A DNA stretch of 43,278 bases from Candidatus Daviesbacteria bacterium (GTDB taxonomy: Bacteria; Patescibacteriota; Microgenomatia; Daviesbacterales; UBA10151). The stretch spans positions 1 through 43,278 of the forward strand of contig DOWS01000047.1 of the NCBI GenBank assembly GCA_003519445.1, written 5' to 3'. The number at the start of each line of letters is the position of its first letter. Position 1 is the first letter of the stretch. Below, piece by piece: positions 22,988-30,300 of the stretch. Below the pieces are notes generated by a model. That model was not told the DNA's origin and ran no database searches. It worked only from the letters and a program-made list of their open reading frames with translations. A program made the translations under genes and the position numbers.

Positions 22988-23962
22988 CTAAAATCCACCT
23001 ACTACTGTAACCTCTCCTTTTATGGGAGGATGGGGTTTATATCCGACAAGTTCAAAATCTTCCAGCTTAAAATCATCTATATTTTTCACTTTTGGGTTAA
23101 TCTTCATTTTGGGAAATGGCCGGGGTGTTCTTTTTAACTGCTCTTTTACCTGCACCATGTGATTACTATAAATATGTATGTCGCCAAAAGTATGGACAAA
23201 TTCGCCCGGCTTCAAACCTACAACTTGTGCCATCATCATGGTAAAAAGCGCATAACTTGCAATATTAAAAGGCACTCCCAAAAATGAATCTGCCGACCGC
23301 TGATAAAGCTGCAAAGATAATCTGCCGTTATTTACATTAAACTGAAAAAGGGTGTGGCAAGGTGGCAAGGCCATTGATTTCCCGGGTAAAGCCATTTCAT
23401 AAATAAACTCCGGATTCCAGGCAGACACAAGAATTGATTTTCTAAAAGGAGTTGTTTTTAATTCTTTTATAACCCAGGCCAACTGGTCAATCAATCTCTT
23501 GTCTGAAGTTTTCCATTTTCTCCACTGCACTCCGTAAACATTTCCCAAATCCCCCCACTTTTTCACAAAGGGATGATCTTTTAGTAAGTCCTTTATTTTT
23601 TGTATAAACTCTTCCTGCGTTAATAACTTTTGACTCTTTGACTCTTTGACTCTTTGACTCTTATATGCTTTGTATGCCCATTCATCCCAAATATGCACAT
23701 CATGGTCAACCAGATATTTGATATTGGAATCGCCTTTTAGAAACCAAAGCAGTTCGTGAATAATCCCCCGCAAAAAAACTTTTTTGGTAGTTAAAAGCGG
23801 AAAACCTTTAGATAGATCAAATCTTATCTGCCTACCAAAAACGCTTCTTATGTAAACTCCCGGGTTGTTAAATACAGGCTTGTTGACTCCATTTTTCAGG
23901 ATATCTTTTAATAAATTCAAATACTGGTATTCAGGATTTTTAAACTTGCTGTTCTTCTTCAT
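22988..23962 (-). CDS. thyA: Thymidylate synthase
   Basis: 324 residues, longer than E. coli's 264. The catalytic cysteine is Cys202 in A-L-P-P-C-H-T-L-F-Q-F; the folate/dUMP-binding Y-Q-R-S-A-D-S-F-L-G-V-P-F-N and H-I-Y-S-N-H are intact. The extra length is mostly an insertion around residues 85-140, part of which (101-112) is encoded by four tandem TTTGACTC octamers. It converts dUMP and methylene-THF to dTMP. It starts 23 bases inside the deaminase-family gene upstream. Confidence 0.97.
   Translation of the reverse strand: MKKNSKFKNPEYQYLNLLKDILKNGVNKPVFNNPGVYIRSVFGRQIRFDLSKGFPLLTTKKVFLRGIIHELLWFLKGDSNIKYLVDHDVHIWDEWAYKAYKSQRVKESKSQKLLTQEEFIQKIKDLLKDHPFVKKWGDLGNVYGVQWRKWKTSDKRLIDQLAWVIKELKTTPFRKSILVSAWNPEFIYEMALPGKSMALPPCHTLFQFNVNNGRLSLQLYQRSADSFLGVPFNIASYALFTMMMAQVVGLKPGEFVHTFGDIHIYSNHMVQVKEQLKRTPRPFPKMKINPKVKNIDDFKLEDFELVGYKPHPPIKGEVTVVGGF
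23629..23660. repeat. Four exact TTTGACTC octamers inside thyA
   Basis: Four tandem copies on the plus strand. In the coding direction they read K-S-Q-R-V-K-E-S-K-S-Q. The unit is the dnaX heptamer TTGACTC plus one T, so the two arrays are related. Confidence 0.8.
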
Positions 23963-24494
23963 GCGGACTTATTCTACCACCTTGATGCTGTCCCCGGTAA
24001 TCCACAGTTTTGCCTTCAATTTTATAAAAAACCACATTAGCGATTCTAGCTCCCATTTGCAGTTTAACCTCAAATTCGGACAAATTTTTTAATCCCATGG
24101 TTAAAATACCTTTGTAACCCGGGTCTGTTTTAGAGTTTAATAAAAGCAAGCCTGCTCTAAAAAGCGAGGTTCTGGGGAAAACTACAGGCATCAAATCTTT
24201 TGGGGTGTTTATTTTTTCCACAGTTGACACTAAATAATATTCTCCCGGTTTAACTACTATCTCAAGTTGTCTACCCCTTTTTTTATACTCCGCAATTTTT
24301 TCAGTCTTTACTCCTTTTCTTTTTCCCAAATCCGCTTCAATAAATGCCCCTCCTTCTACGATCTTATAAATTGCTCCCAGACGAAGATCCACCCCTACTC
24401 CTTCAGGATTTTTTAATTCACGCTGCCCAAGGTTTTCAATTAATTTTTCTTTTTTAATCCTGCGAAGGACTTCATCTAGACCCAGAACGGACAT
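23940..24494 (-). CDS. dCTP deaminase/dUTPase-family protein, shorter copy
   Basis: 184 residues. The trimeric-dUTPase/Dcd motifs read P-R-T-S-L-F-R-A-G, then D-P-G-Y-K-G-I-L-T-M-G, and a C-terminal Y-R-G-Q-H-Q-G-G-R arm. The Asp-Pro-Gly-Tyr-Lys-Gly segment is closer to dUTPase than the upstream paralog, so I favour dUTP hydrolysis to dUMP for ThyA. It overlaps both neighbours by 23 bases. Confidence 0.8.
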   Translation of the reverse strand: MSVLGLDEVLRRIKKEKLIENLGQRELKNPEGVGVDLRLGAIYKIVEGGAFIEADLGKRKGVKTEKIAEYKKRGRQLEIVVKPGEYYLVSTVEKINTPKDLMPVVFPRTSLFRAGLLLLNSKTDPGYKGILTMGLKNLSEFEVKLQMGARIANVVFYKIEGKTVDYRGQHQGGRISPHEEEQQV

Positions 24495-25122
24495 TTTTTC
24501 TCCCTGTTATATTTGATACTTCCGGCAATTTACTTCCCCCATACCTATTATTAGGACTTTTCTTGTATGACCTTTCCACAGAAGCTGACAACTTTTCAAA
24601 AGAAAAAGCGCAAATTGGCGACCCTTCATAAATAACTAATTTTTTGCCTTTTAAAAAAGTGCCAAATTCCAAAACAGGATGCCCGTCCCAGCCCGGGTCA
24701 AATCTGGCAGCTGTTGAATGAACTACCACTCCCAATCGGGCCAGCGAACTCTTGCCATGCAAGTGGCCTACGATATTATCAGACAAAGTTAACCGCTCTT
24801 TGGTGGTGGCAATCACAAAATCATGTTCAGTTAAAATAAACGGCTGGCCCTGTTTTAATTCCACCAACCTCATCATGCCTTCCATATCTTCTTTTGAAGC
24901 GTATTTAGTATCAATGGTATTTAAGCCTTGGTCAGTAAAAACCCGCAACTTATTTCCCAAATGAAAATCAATTGTTACCTCATCAACCGCCTCTTCCCAT
25001 TTTTTAGGGAGAGGATCAATTTTAATAATCCCTTTTTTGATGTATTCTTTTAAGACCCAATCAGGCAAAGTCCCTACTATATTTTGGGTATCTAATTTAT
25101 TAGAAGATTTTCTTTTTGGCAT
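24472..25122 (-). CDS. dcd: dCTP deaminase-like protein, longer copy
   Basis: 216 residues. It has G-K-S-S-L-A-R-L-G-V-V-V-H-S-T-A near 122-137 and F-D-P-G-W-D-G-H-P-V-L-E-F near 140-152, with the glutamate in the usual catalytic place of dCTP deaminases. An N-terminal extension and a basic tail flank it. The likely reaction is dCTP to dUTP, feeding the next gene. Confidence 0.85.
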   Translation of the reverse strand: MPKRKSSNKLDTQNIVGTLPDWVLKEYIKKGIIKIDPLPKKWEEAVDEVTIDFHLGNKLRVFTDQGLNTIDTKYASKEDMEGMMRLVELKQGQPFILTEHDFVIATTKERLTLSDNIVGHLHGKSSLARLGVVVHSTAARFDPGWDGHPVLEFGTFLKGKKLVIYEGSPICAFSFEKLSASVERSYKKSPNNRYGGSKLPEVSNITGRKNVRSGSR

Positions 25123-25170
25123 AGACTGATCCTAATGAAATATCATCCTTTTTTCAAGTGGGAAGTTGTA

Positions 25171-26592
25171 TTACGCACTGGGTTTACGGTCTTCTATCAA
25201 AGCTTTGTGGGCAACACTAATAGCCTTATCAAGTTCACAACTATTAAAAATGTAGGTCTCGCTTATACCATCATATCCTTGCATGCCCCCAAGTTGTTCT
25301 ATACCTGCCTCATCTAAAGCAGCAAATAATATTCTGGAAACTCTTGTCCTGTGTCCTTTTATTCCAAGTCCAACTGCAGACAAAACTCCTACACTATCAA
25401 GCCTCATTTCTGTAGGTCTTATTTGTCTTTCTATCTCTTCCATAATTTTAACTTTTCTATTACCCAAAAGCTGATTTTCTGTAAAGAGAACTGTGATAGA
25501 ATTCAGTTCTGTTGGCGAATGTGAAATCGAAACTCCATCCCTCTCAATAATTTGAAGGATTCTCCGTACAATTCCTTTATCATATTCCATCCCCCTCTTG
25601 CTAATTTTAAGAGCCGCAAAACCATTCATTCCAGCTATTCCTATTACATCTTCATCCGGCCTAACATTACGGCTAGCAACAATTAAACTACCTTTATAGT
25701 CTGGCTCAGACTGTAGCGTCACAGGATTAAGAACGCGTAAATTAATTCCTGCAGCAGCAAGTGGAGCGGTAACATCCGGATGTAAGACTCGAAAACCTCC
25801 ATAAGCTAGCTCGTCGTACTCACCGTAAGTCATTTTTGGAATTAATATTGGACTCCTTCCGAATTTCTCTAGTATCTTTGGGTCAGCAGAAAAAACACCA
25901 TCTACCCCTTTAAGATTCTGATATTCGCTTGCATTAATTCCATAAGCAATATATGCGGCAGTAAGATCAGATCCATTCGTGGGTAATAATTTAACTGCTC
26001 CATCTCTATCTCGGCCGAAAAAACCAGGAACAACAACTTTAACCCTACTCTTTAACCTCTTTCTTATTGACCCATAAGACCTTTGATCTATTTGACCATT
26101 TTCCCTTAATAAAATCATTTCTGTAGGATCTACAAATTCCCAACCTAAAAGCTCTGCCCACATATGTCCGCTAAGCCACTCTCCTCGCGAAACAATCATC
26201 TGACCATATTTGCTTATTTCCGATTCCGAATCTAATTTAGAAACCGTATTTATTATCCTCTCAACTTCATCAAGTTCTCTTCCCAAACCATAATAACCTA
26301 AAGCGCCTCCCATAGAAGTATACATACGACGAATCTCTGTAAAGATTCTACCAATAGTAGGATAAGTTTCTCGAACCTTCCTATAAATTTCATGATACGG
26401 ATGGTCTTCACCCCAAAACGGAGTACAACAAGCAACAAGAAGATGTGTAACTTTAGGCGTGCCTCCAATAGCTGAAGGCACCAAAATATCTATATCTGAA
26501 CCAGATACATAAACCATCCCAGCTCGAAACCCCTCCGAGGTTTCTTGAGATTCACCCCCAATTTTTGCAACAATTAATCTTTCTGTACTCAT
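25171..26592 (-). CDS. Aspartokinase with C-terminal ACT domains
   Basis: 473 residues. The N-terminal kinase motif is K-I-G-G-E-S (normally K-F-G-G-T-S), G-R-D-R-D-G and the N-G-S-D-L-T-A-A segment near 205-212 bind aspartate/ATP, and V-D-G-V-F-S-A-D-P follows. Two ACT-like regulatory domains occupy about 315-465. It makes aspartyl-phosphate, the first step towards lysine, threonine and methionine. No other enzyme of these routes is in the window. A ribosome site (AAAGGA) precedes the ATG, and a leader-peptide attenuator lies upstream. Confidence 0.92.
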   Translation of the reverse strand: MSTERLIVAKIGGESQETSEGFRAGMVYVSGSDIDILVPSAIGGTPKVTHLLVACCTPFWGEDHPYHEIYRKVRETYPTIGRIFTEIRRMYTSMGGALGYYGLGRELDEVERIINTVSKLDSESEISKYGQMIVSRGEWLSGHMWAELLGWEFVDPTEMILLRENGQIDQRSYGSIRKRLKSRVKVVVPGFFGRDRDGAVKLLPTNGSDLTAAYIAYGINASEYQNLKGVDGVFSADPKILEKFGRSPILIPKMTYGEYDELAYGGFRVLHPDVTAPLAAAGINLRVLNPVTLQSEPDYKGSLIVASRNVRPDEDVIGIAGMNGFAALKISKRGMEYDKGIVRRILQIIERDGVSISHSPTELNSITVLFTENQLLGNRKVKIMEEIERQIRPTEMRLDSVGVLSAVGLGIKGHRTRVSRILFAALDEAGIEQLGGMQGYDGISETYIFNSCELDKAISVAHKALIEDRKPSA

Positions 26593-26615
26593 ATTTTTTT
26601 CCTTTTTTTTGACAT

Positions 26616-26642
26616 AAAAAAAACCTCCCGCTTGGGAGGTTT
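26616..26642 (-). terminator. Intrinsic terminator in the aspartokinase leader
   Basis: AAACCTCCC and GGGAGGTTT form a nine-pair stem around an AAGC loop, followed by a run of eight T in total (26623-26616). It stands 24 bases upstream of the aspartokinase ATG, so it must be bypassed for expression. Confidence 0.85.
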
Positions 26643-26708
26643 CGCTTTTTCTTTTTAAAGAAAAATTACACTACGAAAACTCCCTCCTTTGGAAGGCTGT
26701 TTTAGTAG
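26616..26708 (-). promoter_or_regulatory. Transcription attenuator upstream of aspartokinase
   Basis: Three hairpins in the RNA. Hairpin 1 (26708-26671) pairs C-T-A-C-T-A-A-A-A-C with G-T-T-T-T-C-G-T-A-G around a CCTTCC/GGAGGG core. An A/T hairpin follows (about 26668-26649). Hairpin 3 is the terminator (see next). The 3' arm of hairpin 1, GGGAGTTTTCG (26684-26674), can instead pair with CGAAACCTCCC (26644-26634), ten of eleven bases, which would destroy the terminator. This is the classic mutually exclusive layout of amino-acid attenuators. Confidence 0.8.
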
Positions 26709-26742
26709 TTTTCTTGGTTATATTACTTAAGTTCCAACTCAT
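26671..26742 (-). CDS. 23-residue Thr/Lys leader peptide
   Basis: ATG 26742 to TAG 26671. Residues 9-15 read Thr-Lys-Lys-Thr-Thr-Lys-Thr, encoded by ACC AAG AAA ACT ACT AAA ACA, i.e. seven consecutive codons for the two main feedback end-products of aspartokinase. The last of them lie in the 5' arm of attenuator hairpin 1, and the stop is at its base. GATACT at 26756-26751 gives a leaderless start. This is a regulatory peptide gene, not expected to have a protein function. Confidence 0.8.
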   Translation of the reverse strand: MSWNLSNITKKTTKTAFQRREFS

Positions 26743-26754
26743 AGATAAAGAGTA

Positions 26755-27411
26755 TCATATAATTTTTAATTCTGCAACTACTTCTTTTTGGATCTCTTCA
26801 GGAGATTTCATTTGGAAGTTTGACATGCAATCTACAACCACCCAATTTTTTTCTTTTTTGGAAAGTTCCAGGAAAATTTCATTAGCTTTTTGAAGATGGG
26901 ATAAATTATCTTCATGAATATCAGGATGATTTTTTTCTTGAGAGTTTTTTTGGCCGATTTTGGAATCAACAGATAATAAAATTGTCAAGTCTTCTTTTGG
27001 CATCCCATTTTCGTTGTATTCCAATTGATCAATCCATTTAATAAATTCTTCTCTTTTTTCTTCCGCTAAATTAGCTCCCAGATGGGCTTTTGAAGAAGAA
27101 ACATACCTATTGGCAATAACCAATTTTCCCTCTGTTAACCATTTTTTAATCAAATCCCTGACAGTTTTCCTGTCAGAAGCATAAAGTTTGGCCATTTCAT
27201 ACGGGTCAACCTTCCCCAGTGTTCCAAACTTTCCTGAAAGATAATCAAAGATTTTTTGGGCATACTCATTTTGGCCGTATTGAGGAAAACTTATAACCTC
27301 AAAATCAATATTTTTTTCCTTTAAAGTTCGAGCCAGCAAATTAATCTGGGTCGTTTTGCCCGATCCATCAATGCCTTCAAAAACAATAAGTAGTCCTTGC
27401 TTTTTATTCAT
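26755..27411 (-). CDS. tmk: Thymidylate kinase
   Basis: 218 residues. P-loop F-E-G-I-D-G-S-G-K-T-T at 10-20; the dTMP-binding region with N-R-Y-V-S-S-S-K-A-H near 101-110 (usual D-R-Y-x-x-S) and the lid follow. It phosphorylates the dTMP made by ThyA. TATAAT (27425-27420) is eight bases from the ATG, so it has its own, probably leaderless, transcript. The aspartokinase leader peptide starts 13 bases after its stop. Confidence 0.95.
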   Translation of the reverse strand: MNKKQGLLIVFEGIDGSGKTTQINLLARTLKEKNIDFEVISFPQYGQNEYAQKIFDYLSGKFGTLGKVDPYEMAKLYASDRKTVRDLIKKWLTEGKLVIANRYVSSSKAHLGANLAEEKREEFIKWIDQLEYNENGMPKEDLTILLSVDSKIGQKNSQEKNHPDIHEDNLSHLQKANEIFLELSKKEKNWVVVDCMSNFQMKSPEEIQKEVVAELKII

Positions 27412-27438
27412 ATTGTGTTATTATATTAATATCACGAT

Positions 27439-27487
27439 GAGAGGACTACCAAAGGGTTTCATCCCGCGGGAATGCCTCTCTTTTTTT
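27439..27487 (+). terminator. Plus-strand terminator-like hairpin between NYN gene and tmk
   Basis: GAGAGG (27439-27444) and CCTCTC (27475-27480) bracket a 30-base interior containing the palindrome TCCCGCGGGA, and are followed by seven T (27481-27487). It has the form of an intrinsic terminator only on the plus strand, yet no plus-strand gene precedes it. It could end a ~50-base plus-strand RNA, or simply be a hairpin in the 3' end of the NYN mRNA. Confidence 0.4.
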
Positions 27488-27980
27488 ACCCTCTCTTCAC
27501 TTTGTCCTTGAATAAATTCACAGAAACAATATACTTTGCAAATCTCCTCAATAATGAGGAGTACTTATCATTAGGAACAATGATTTTAGCAAGTTTGTTC
27601 TTTTTATCCAGGTATTCGGCAAGACAGTAAAAATCACCATCGCCTGAAATGATTATTGCTTTGTTATAATTGGGAAATTCAATCATGGAATGTAGTACTA
27701 ATTCCGCATCCACATTACCTTTAGTTTTACCTAGACCTTTCTTCTTCCCTTTAACTGTAGGTTTGAAAATTATTTTATATCCTGCCTTATTTAAAGAGTC
27801 ATAAAGAGATTGATTCTTCGGGATATATCCAATAAAGAGAAATGCTTTCTGTACTTTATATTTAGCATCTAGATATTCTCTGAATTTTGCAAAATCTAAT
27901 ATCCATCCACTGGCTCTAACTCCTAAATTCAAATTCTGGCTATCAATAAAAGCATAAACTGTTTCCTTTTTCTTTTTCAT
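27486..27980 (-). CDS. NYN-domain (LabA/DUF88-like) protein
   Basis: 164 residues from ATG 27980. The PIN-like NYN fold has F-I-D-S-Q-N-L-N near 9-16, K-G-N-V-D-A-E-L-V-L-H-S-M near 91-103 and I-I-S-G-D-G-D-F near 114-121, supplying the acidic metal site of a probable ribonuclease. The frame extends upstream to 28022, but those 14 codons come from a dispersed repeat and are unlikely to be translated. Confidence 0.87.
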   Translation of the reverse strand: MKKKKETVYAFIDSQNLNLGVRASGWILDFAKFREYLDAKYKVQKAFLFIGYIPKNQSLYDSLNKAGYKIIFKPTVKGKKKGLGKTKGNVDAELVLHSMIEFPNYNKAIIISGDGDFYCLAEYLDKKNKLAKIIVPNDKYSSLLRRFAKYIVSVNLFKDKVKRG

Positions 27981-28026
27981 ATTGTCATTCTGAGTGTAAC
28001 GAAGAATCTCTTGCAAATGCAAGTGT
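27981..28026. repeat. Dispersed repeat-like sequence 5' of the NYN gene
   Basis: Plus strand TCATTCTGAGTGTAACGAAG (27985-28004) followed by the inverted repeat CTTGCA-AA-TGCAAG (about 28011-28024). TCATTCTGAG...AACGAAGAATC is a widespread bacterial dispersed-repeat type, from memory. Translated in the NYN frame it gives the peptide L-Q-E-I-L-R-Y-T-Q-N-D-N often seen as a misannotated extension. Confidence 0.5.
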
Positions 28027-28046
28027 TAGGGAATATCATTTAGGCA

Positions 28047-28065
28047 CGCAAGGCCAGGCCTTGCG
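28047..28065. repeat. GC-rich perfect inverted repeat
   Basis: CGCAAGGCC-A-GGCCTTGCG, nine pairs around one base, just after the end of the 150-residue gene. No T-run follows on either strand, so it is not a standard intrinsic terminator. Confidence 0.6.
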
Positions 28066-28074
28066 AAGCAATAC

Positions 28075-28527
28075 TTATACCCTAAGGTCGTGATGATTAT
28101 AGCCAATTGCACGAAGTCTTAGATAAGCAGGAAAAACATATCGAGTCAGTACCATAGGGGCTTCAGGAGAATTCCGAACCCCTCTTACCAATCGTTCTAT
28201 TTCACTAGGATCTAAACCCTCATCTTCAATTGCTTTATCAATTGCTACAAAGAATTCTCCTGGAGTTTGTGAATTTCTTAAATCGCTAAGAAGTGGGTCT
28301 GGTGATTCGTACTTTTCGTCCATAAAACTTGATCTAGCCAGCATATCTCTTGAGAATCCTCCAGGCAAACGACCGGGGAAGTTGTTAAAATATGTACCTG
28401 CTCCTATCCCCCACATTAATTTATCATGTAAGCTTTTATCTGGTTCTTTGTCAGCAAAGGCTTGCATTTCAGCTTCTACTTCATGTCTTTTTGCTTCAAG
28501 TAATTGTTCAGTTATTTCAAATTCCAT
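28075..28527 (-). CDS. Hypothetical acidic protein downstream of pyrG
   Basis: 150 residues, starting four bases after the pyrG stop, so probably co-transcribed. Mostly helical: a charged N-terminal helix, a central G-I-G-A-G-T-Y-F-N-N-F-P-G-R-L-P-G-G segment near 40-57, and a C-terminus with Y-N-H-H-D-L. No family recognised. No membrane segment. Confidence 0.65.
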   Translation of the reverse strand: MEFEITEQLLEAKRHEVEAEMQAFADKEPDKSLHDKLMWGIGAGTYFNNFPGRLPGGFSRDMLARSSFMDEKYESPDPLLSDLRNSQTPGEFFVAIDKAIEDEGLDPSEIERLVRGVRNSPEAPMVLTRYVFPAYLRLRAIGYNHHDLRV

Positions 28528-28531
28528 AGGG

Positions 28532-30154
28532 TTATTCTGTTTTACTCGCTGCCTCTATAAAAGCCAAGAAGATAGGATGGGGATTTAGGGGGCGGGATTT
28601 GTATTCGGGGTGGCCCTGGGTGCCCAGATAAAAAGGATGTTGATCCGCTGGCAGTTCAATAATTTCCGCCAGATTTTCCTCAACAGACCTGGCAGATATA
28701 ACCATTCCAGCTTTTTCAAAATCTTTTGCGTATTCATTATTAAACTCATACCTGTGCCTGTGGCGCTCGGAAGTGAGTTCTTTTTGGTAAATCTCAAAAG
28801 TTCTGGTGCCTTTTTTAACCATAGCATTCCAACTGCCAAGTCTCATAGTCCCTCCATAAGCCCGTTTTTCCATAAACTCTTCTTGTTTAGGCATTAAATG
28901 TATTACCGGATGTTTGGTATTTTTATCATTTTCAGTGGTGTTGGCATCGCTCCATCCCAGCATATCCCGGGCAAATGCAATAACAGATAGCTGCATACCA
29001 TAACATAAACCTAAATAAGGAATTTTATTTTTGCGGGCGTATGAGGCCGCTGTAATCATTCCCTCCGAACCCCGCTCTCCCCAACCAATAGGCACAATCA
29101 ACCCGTCAGGCTTACCAATAATTTCCGGGCTTTCTTTCTCTACTTTTTCCGCATCTATCCATTTGGTTTTGACTGAAACTCCCAAAGAAAAACAGGCATG
29201 GTCAATAGCATCAAATAAAGCGGCATAAGAATCTTTCAGCTGATAATCACCTGTGCCGAAGTATTTGCCCACAATGGCAATTTCTATATTTTTTTCTTTT
29301 TTAGCATTTATTTTTTCCACCAGCTTTTCCCACGAAGAAAGATCAGGTTTTTTGCTCTTTAGCCCTAATTTTTTAAGGATTTTTTCTTCCATTCCCTGTT
29401 TGTGCAAAACCAGCGGAATCTCGTAAACCGAGGGTAGATCAGGATTTGAAATAATATCTTCCGGTTTCATATTGCAAAAAAGGGCAAATCTTTCTCTTCT
29501 TCGCTGATCCAGATATTTTTCCGAGCGGGTAATCACAAAATCCGGCTGAATCCCCATGGAATTTAAAGTTCTCACAGAAAGTTGAGTAGGTTTTGTTTTG
29601 GGTTCACCCAGATGAGGCGGAGTGGGCACATATGACACGTGAATGTGCACCACATCTCCGGGGTTTTGCAAAGTCATTATTCTGGATGCTTCATAGTAAA
29701 AAACATTCTGATATTCGCCGGCTGTCCCACCCAGTTCAATAATCACAATGTCTGCTTTTTTTATTCTACCCGCGTTATTAATTCGCTTGGTGATTTCATC
29801 GGTAATATAAGGGATGGCTTCCACATCTTCTCCGTTATATTCAAAGCGGCGTTCCCGGTCTATTACTTCTTGATAAATCTGGCCCATGGTGACAAAATTA
29901 CTCTTGCCCATATCCTCATCAAGGAATTTTTCATAAGTGCCAATGTCCATGTCTGCTTCCGTACCATCTTCACAAAGGAATGGGTCGCCGTGTTCAATGG
30001 GGTTAATGGTTCCGGCATCTAAATTTAAATAGTTTTCAAATTTAATAGGGGCAATCTTGTAACCCTGGGATTTTAAGAGGAAAGCAATAGAGGCAGCTGT
30101 TGTGCCCTTACCAATTCCACTAATAACACCGCCACTGACAAATATATATTTCAT
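28532..30154 (-). CDS. pyrG: CTP synthase
   Basis: 540 residues from ATG 30154. Synthetase domain begins M-K-Y-I-F-V-S-G-G-V-I-S-G-I-G-K-G near 1-17; the glutaminase domain has P-Y-L-G-L-C-Y-G-M-Q near 380-389 with the nucleophilic cysteine, and a C-terminal H-P-E-Y. It makes CTP from UTP with glutamine. Fifteen upstream codons stay open but precede the universal N-terminus and are excluded. Confidence 0.97.
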   Translation of the reverse strand: MKYIFVSGGVISGIGKGTTAASIAFLLKSQGYKIAPIKFENYLNLDAGTINPIEHGDPFLCEDGTEADMDIGTYEKFLDEDMGKSNFVTMGQIYQEVIDRERRFEYNGEDVEAIPYITDEITKRINNAGRIKKADIVIIELGGTAGEYQNVFYYEASRIMTLQNPGDVVHIHVSYVPTPPHLGEPKTKPTQLSVRTLNSMGIQPDFVITRSEKYLDQRRRERFALFCNMKPEDIISNPDLPSVYEIPLVLHKQGMEEKILKKLGLKSKKPDLSSWEKLVEKINAKKEKNIEIAIVGKYFGTGDYQLKDSYAALFDAIDHACFSLGVSVKTKWIDAEKVEKESPEIIGKPDGLIVPIGWGERGSEGMITAASYARKNKIPYLGLCYGMQLSVIAFARDMLGWSDANTTENDKNTKHPVIHLMPKQEEFMEKRAYGGTMRLGSWNAMVKKGTRTFEIYQKELTSERHRHRYEFNNEYAKDFEKAGMVISARSVEENLAEIIELPADQHPFYLGTQGHPEYKSRPLNPHPIFLAFIEAASKTE

Positions 30155-30230
30155 AACTTGGGGGTTCCGTCTAAATATGGAGTATTTTGAAGCCCTCAAT
30201 ATAATACTAAATATAGGCTTACTTTGTCAA
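30155..30230 (-). promoter_or_regulatory. pyrG promoter and short leader
   Basis: TTGACA (30230-30225), 18 bases, TATTAT (30206-30201). The likely start of transcription is G-rich: GGGCTTC begins at 30195. The leader of about 40 bases has CCCCC at 30164-30160, close to the ATG. There is no attenuator hairpin. Confidence 0.6.
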
Positions 30231-30235
30231 CGAGG

Positions 30236-30300
30236 AAAATAGAATTAAGCAAAAAGAATTATGAATTAAGCTTTATTCTTTATTCTTGTTGCTTATAGCT
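30236..30300. repeat. Heptamer-like 3' tail of topA
   Basis: The end of topA and the sequence after it read in seven-base units on the plus strand (GAATTAA, GCAAAAA, GAATTAT, GAATTAA, GCTTTAT, TCTTTAT, TCTTGTT). The last topA codons (N-K-N-K-E) fall inside it. Diverged, so tentative. Confidence 0.35.

Noticed and set aside
26593..26754. T-box or lysine riboswitch upstream of aspartokinase
   Set aside because: No T-box AGGGUGGNACCGCG sequence or lysine-riboswitch core is visible; the leader is fully explained by a leader peptide, antiterminator and terminator.
28610..28897. Plus- and minus-strand frames inside pyrG
   Set aside because: Shadows of an intact, highly conserved coding region.
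28021..30199. Longer starts for the NYN gene (28022) and pyrG (30199)
   Set aside because: The extra codons come from a dispersed repeat or precede the universal N-terminus of the family.
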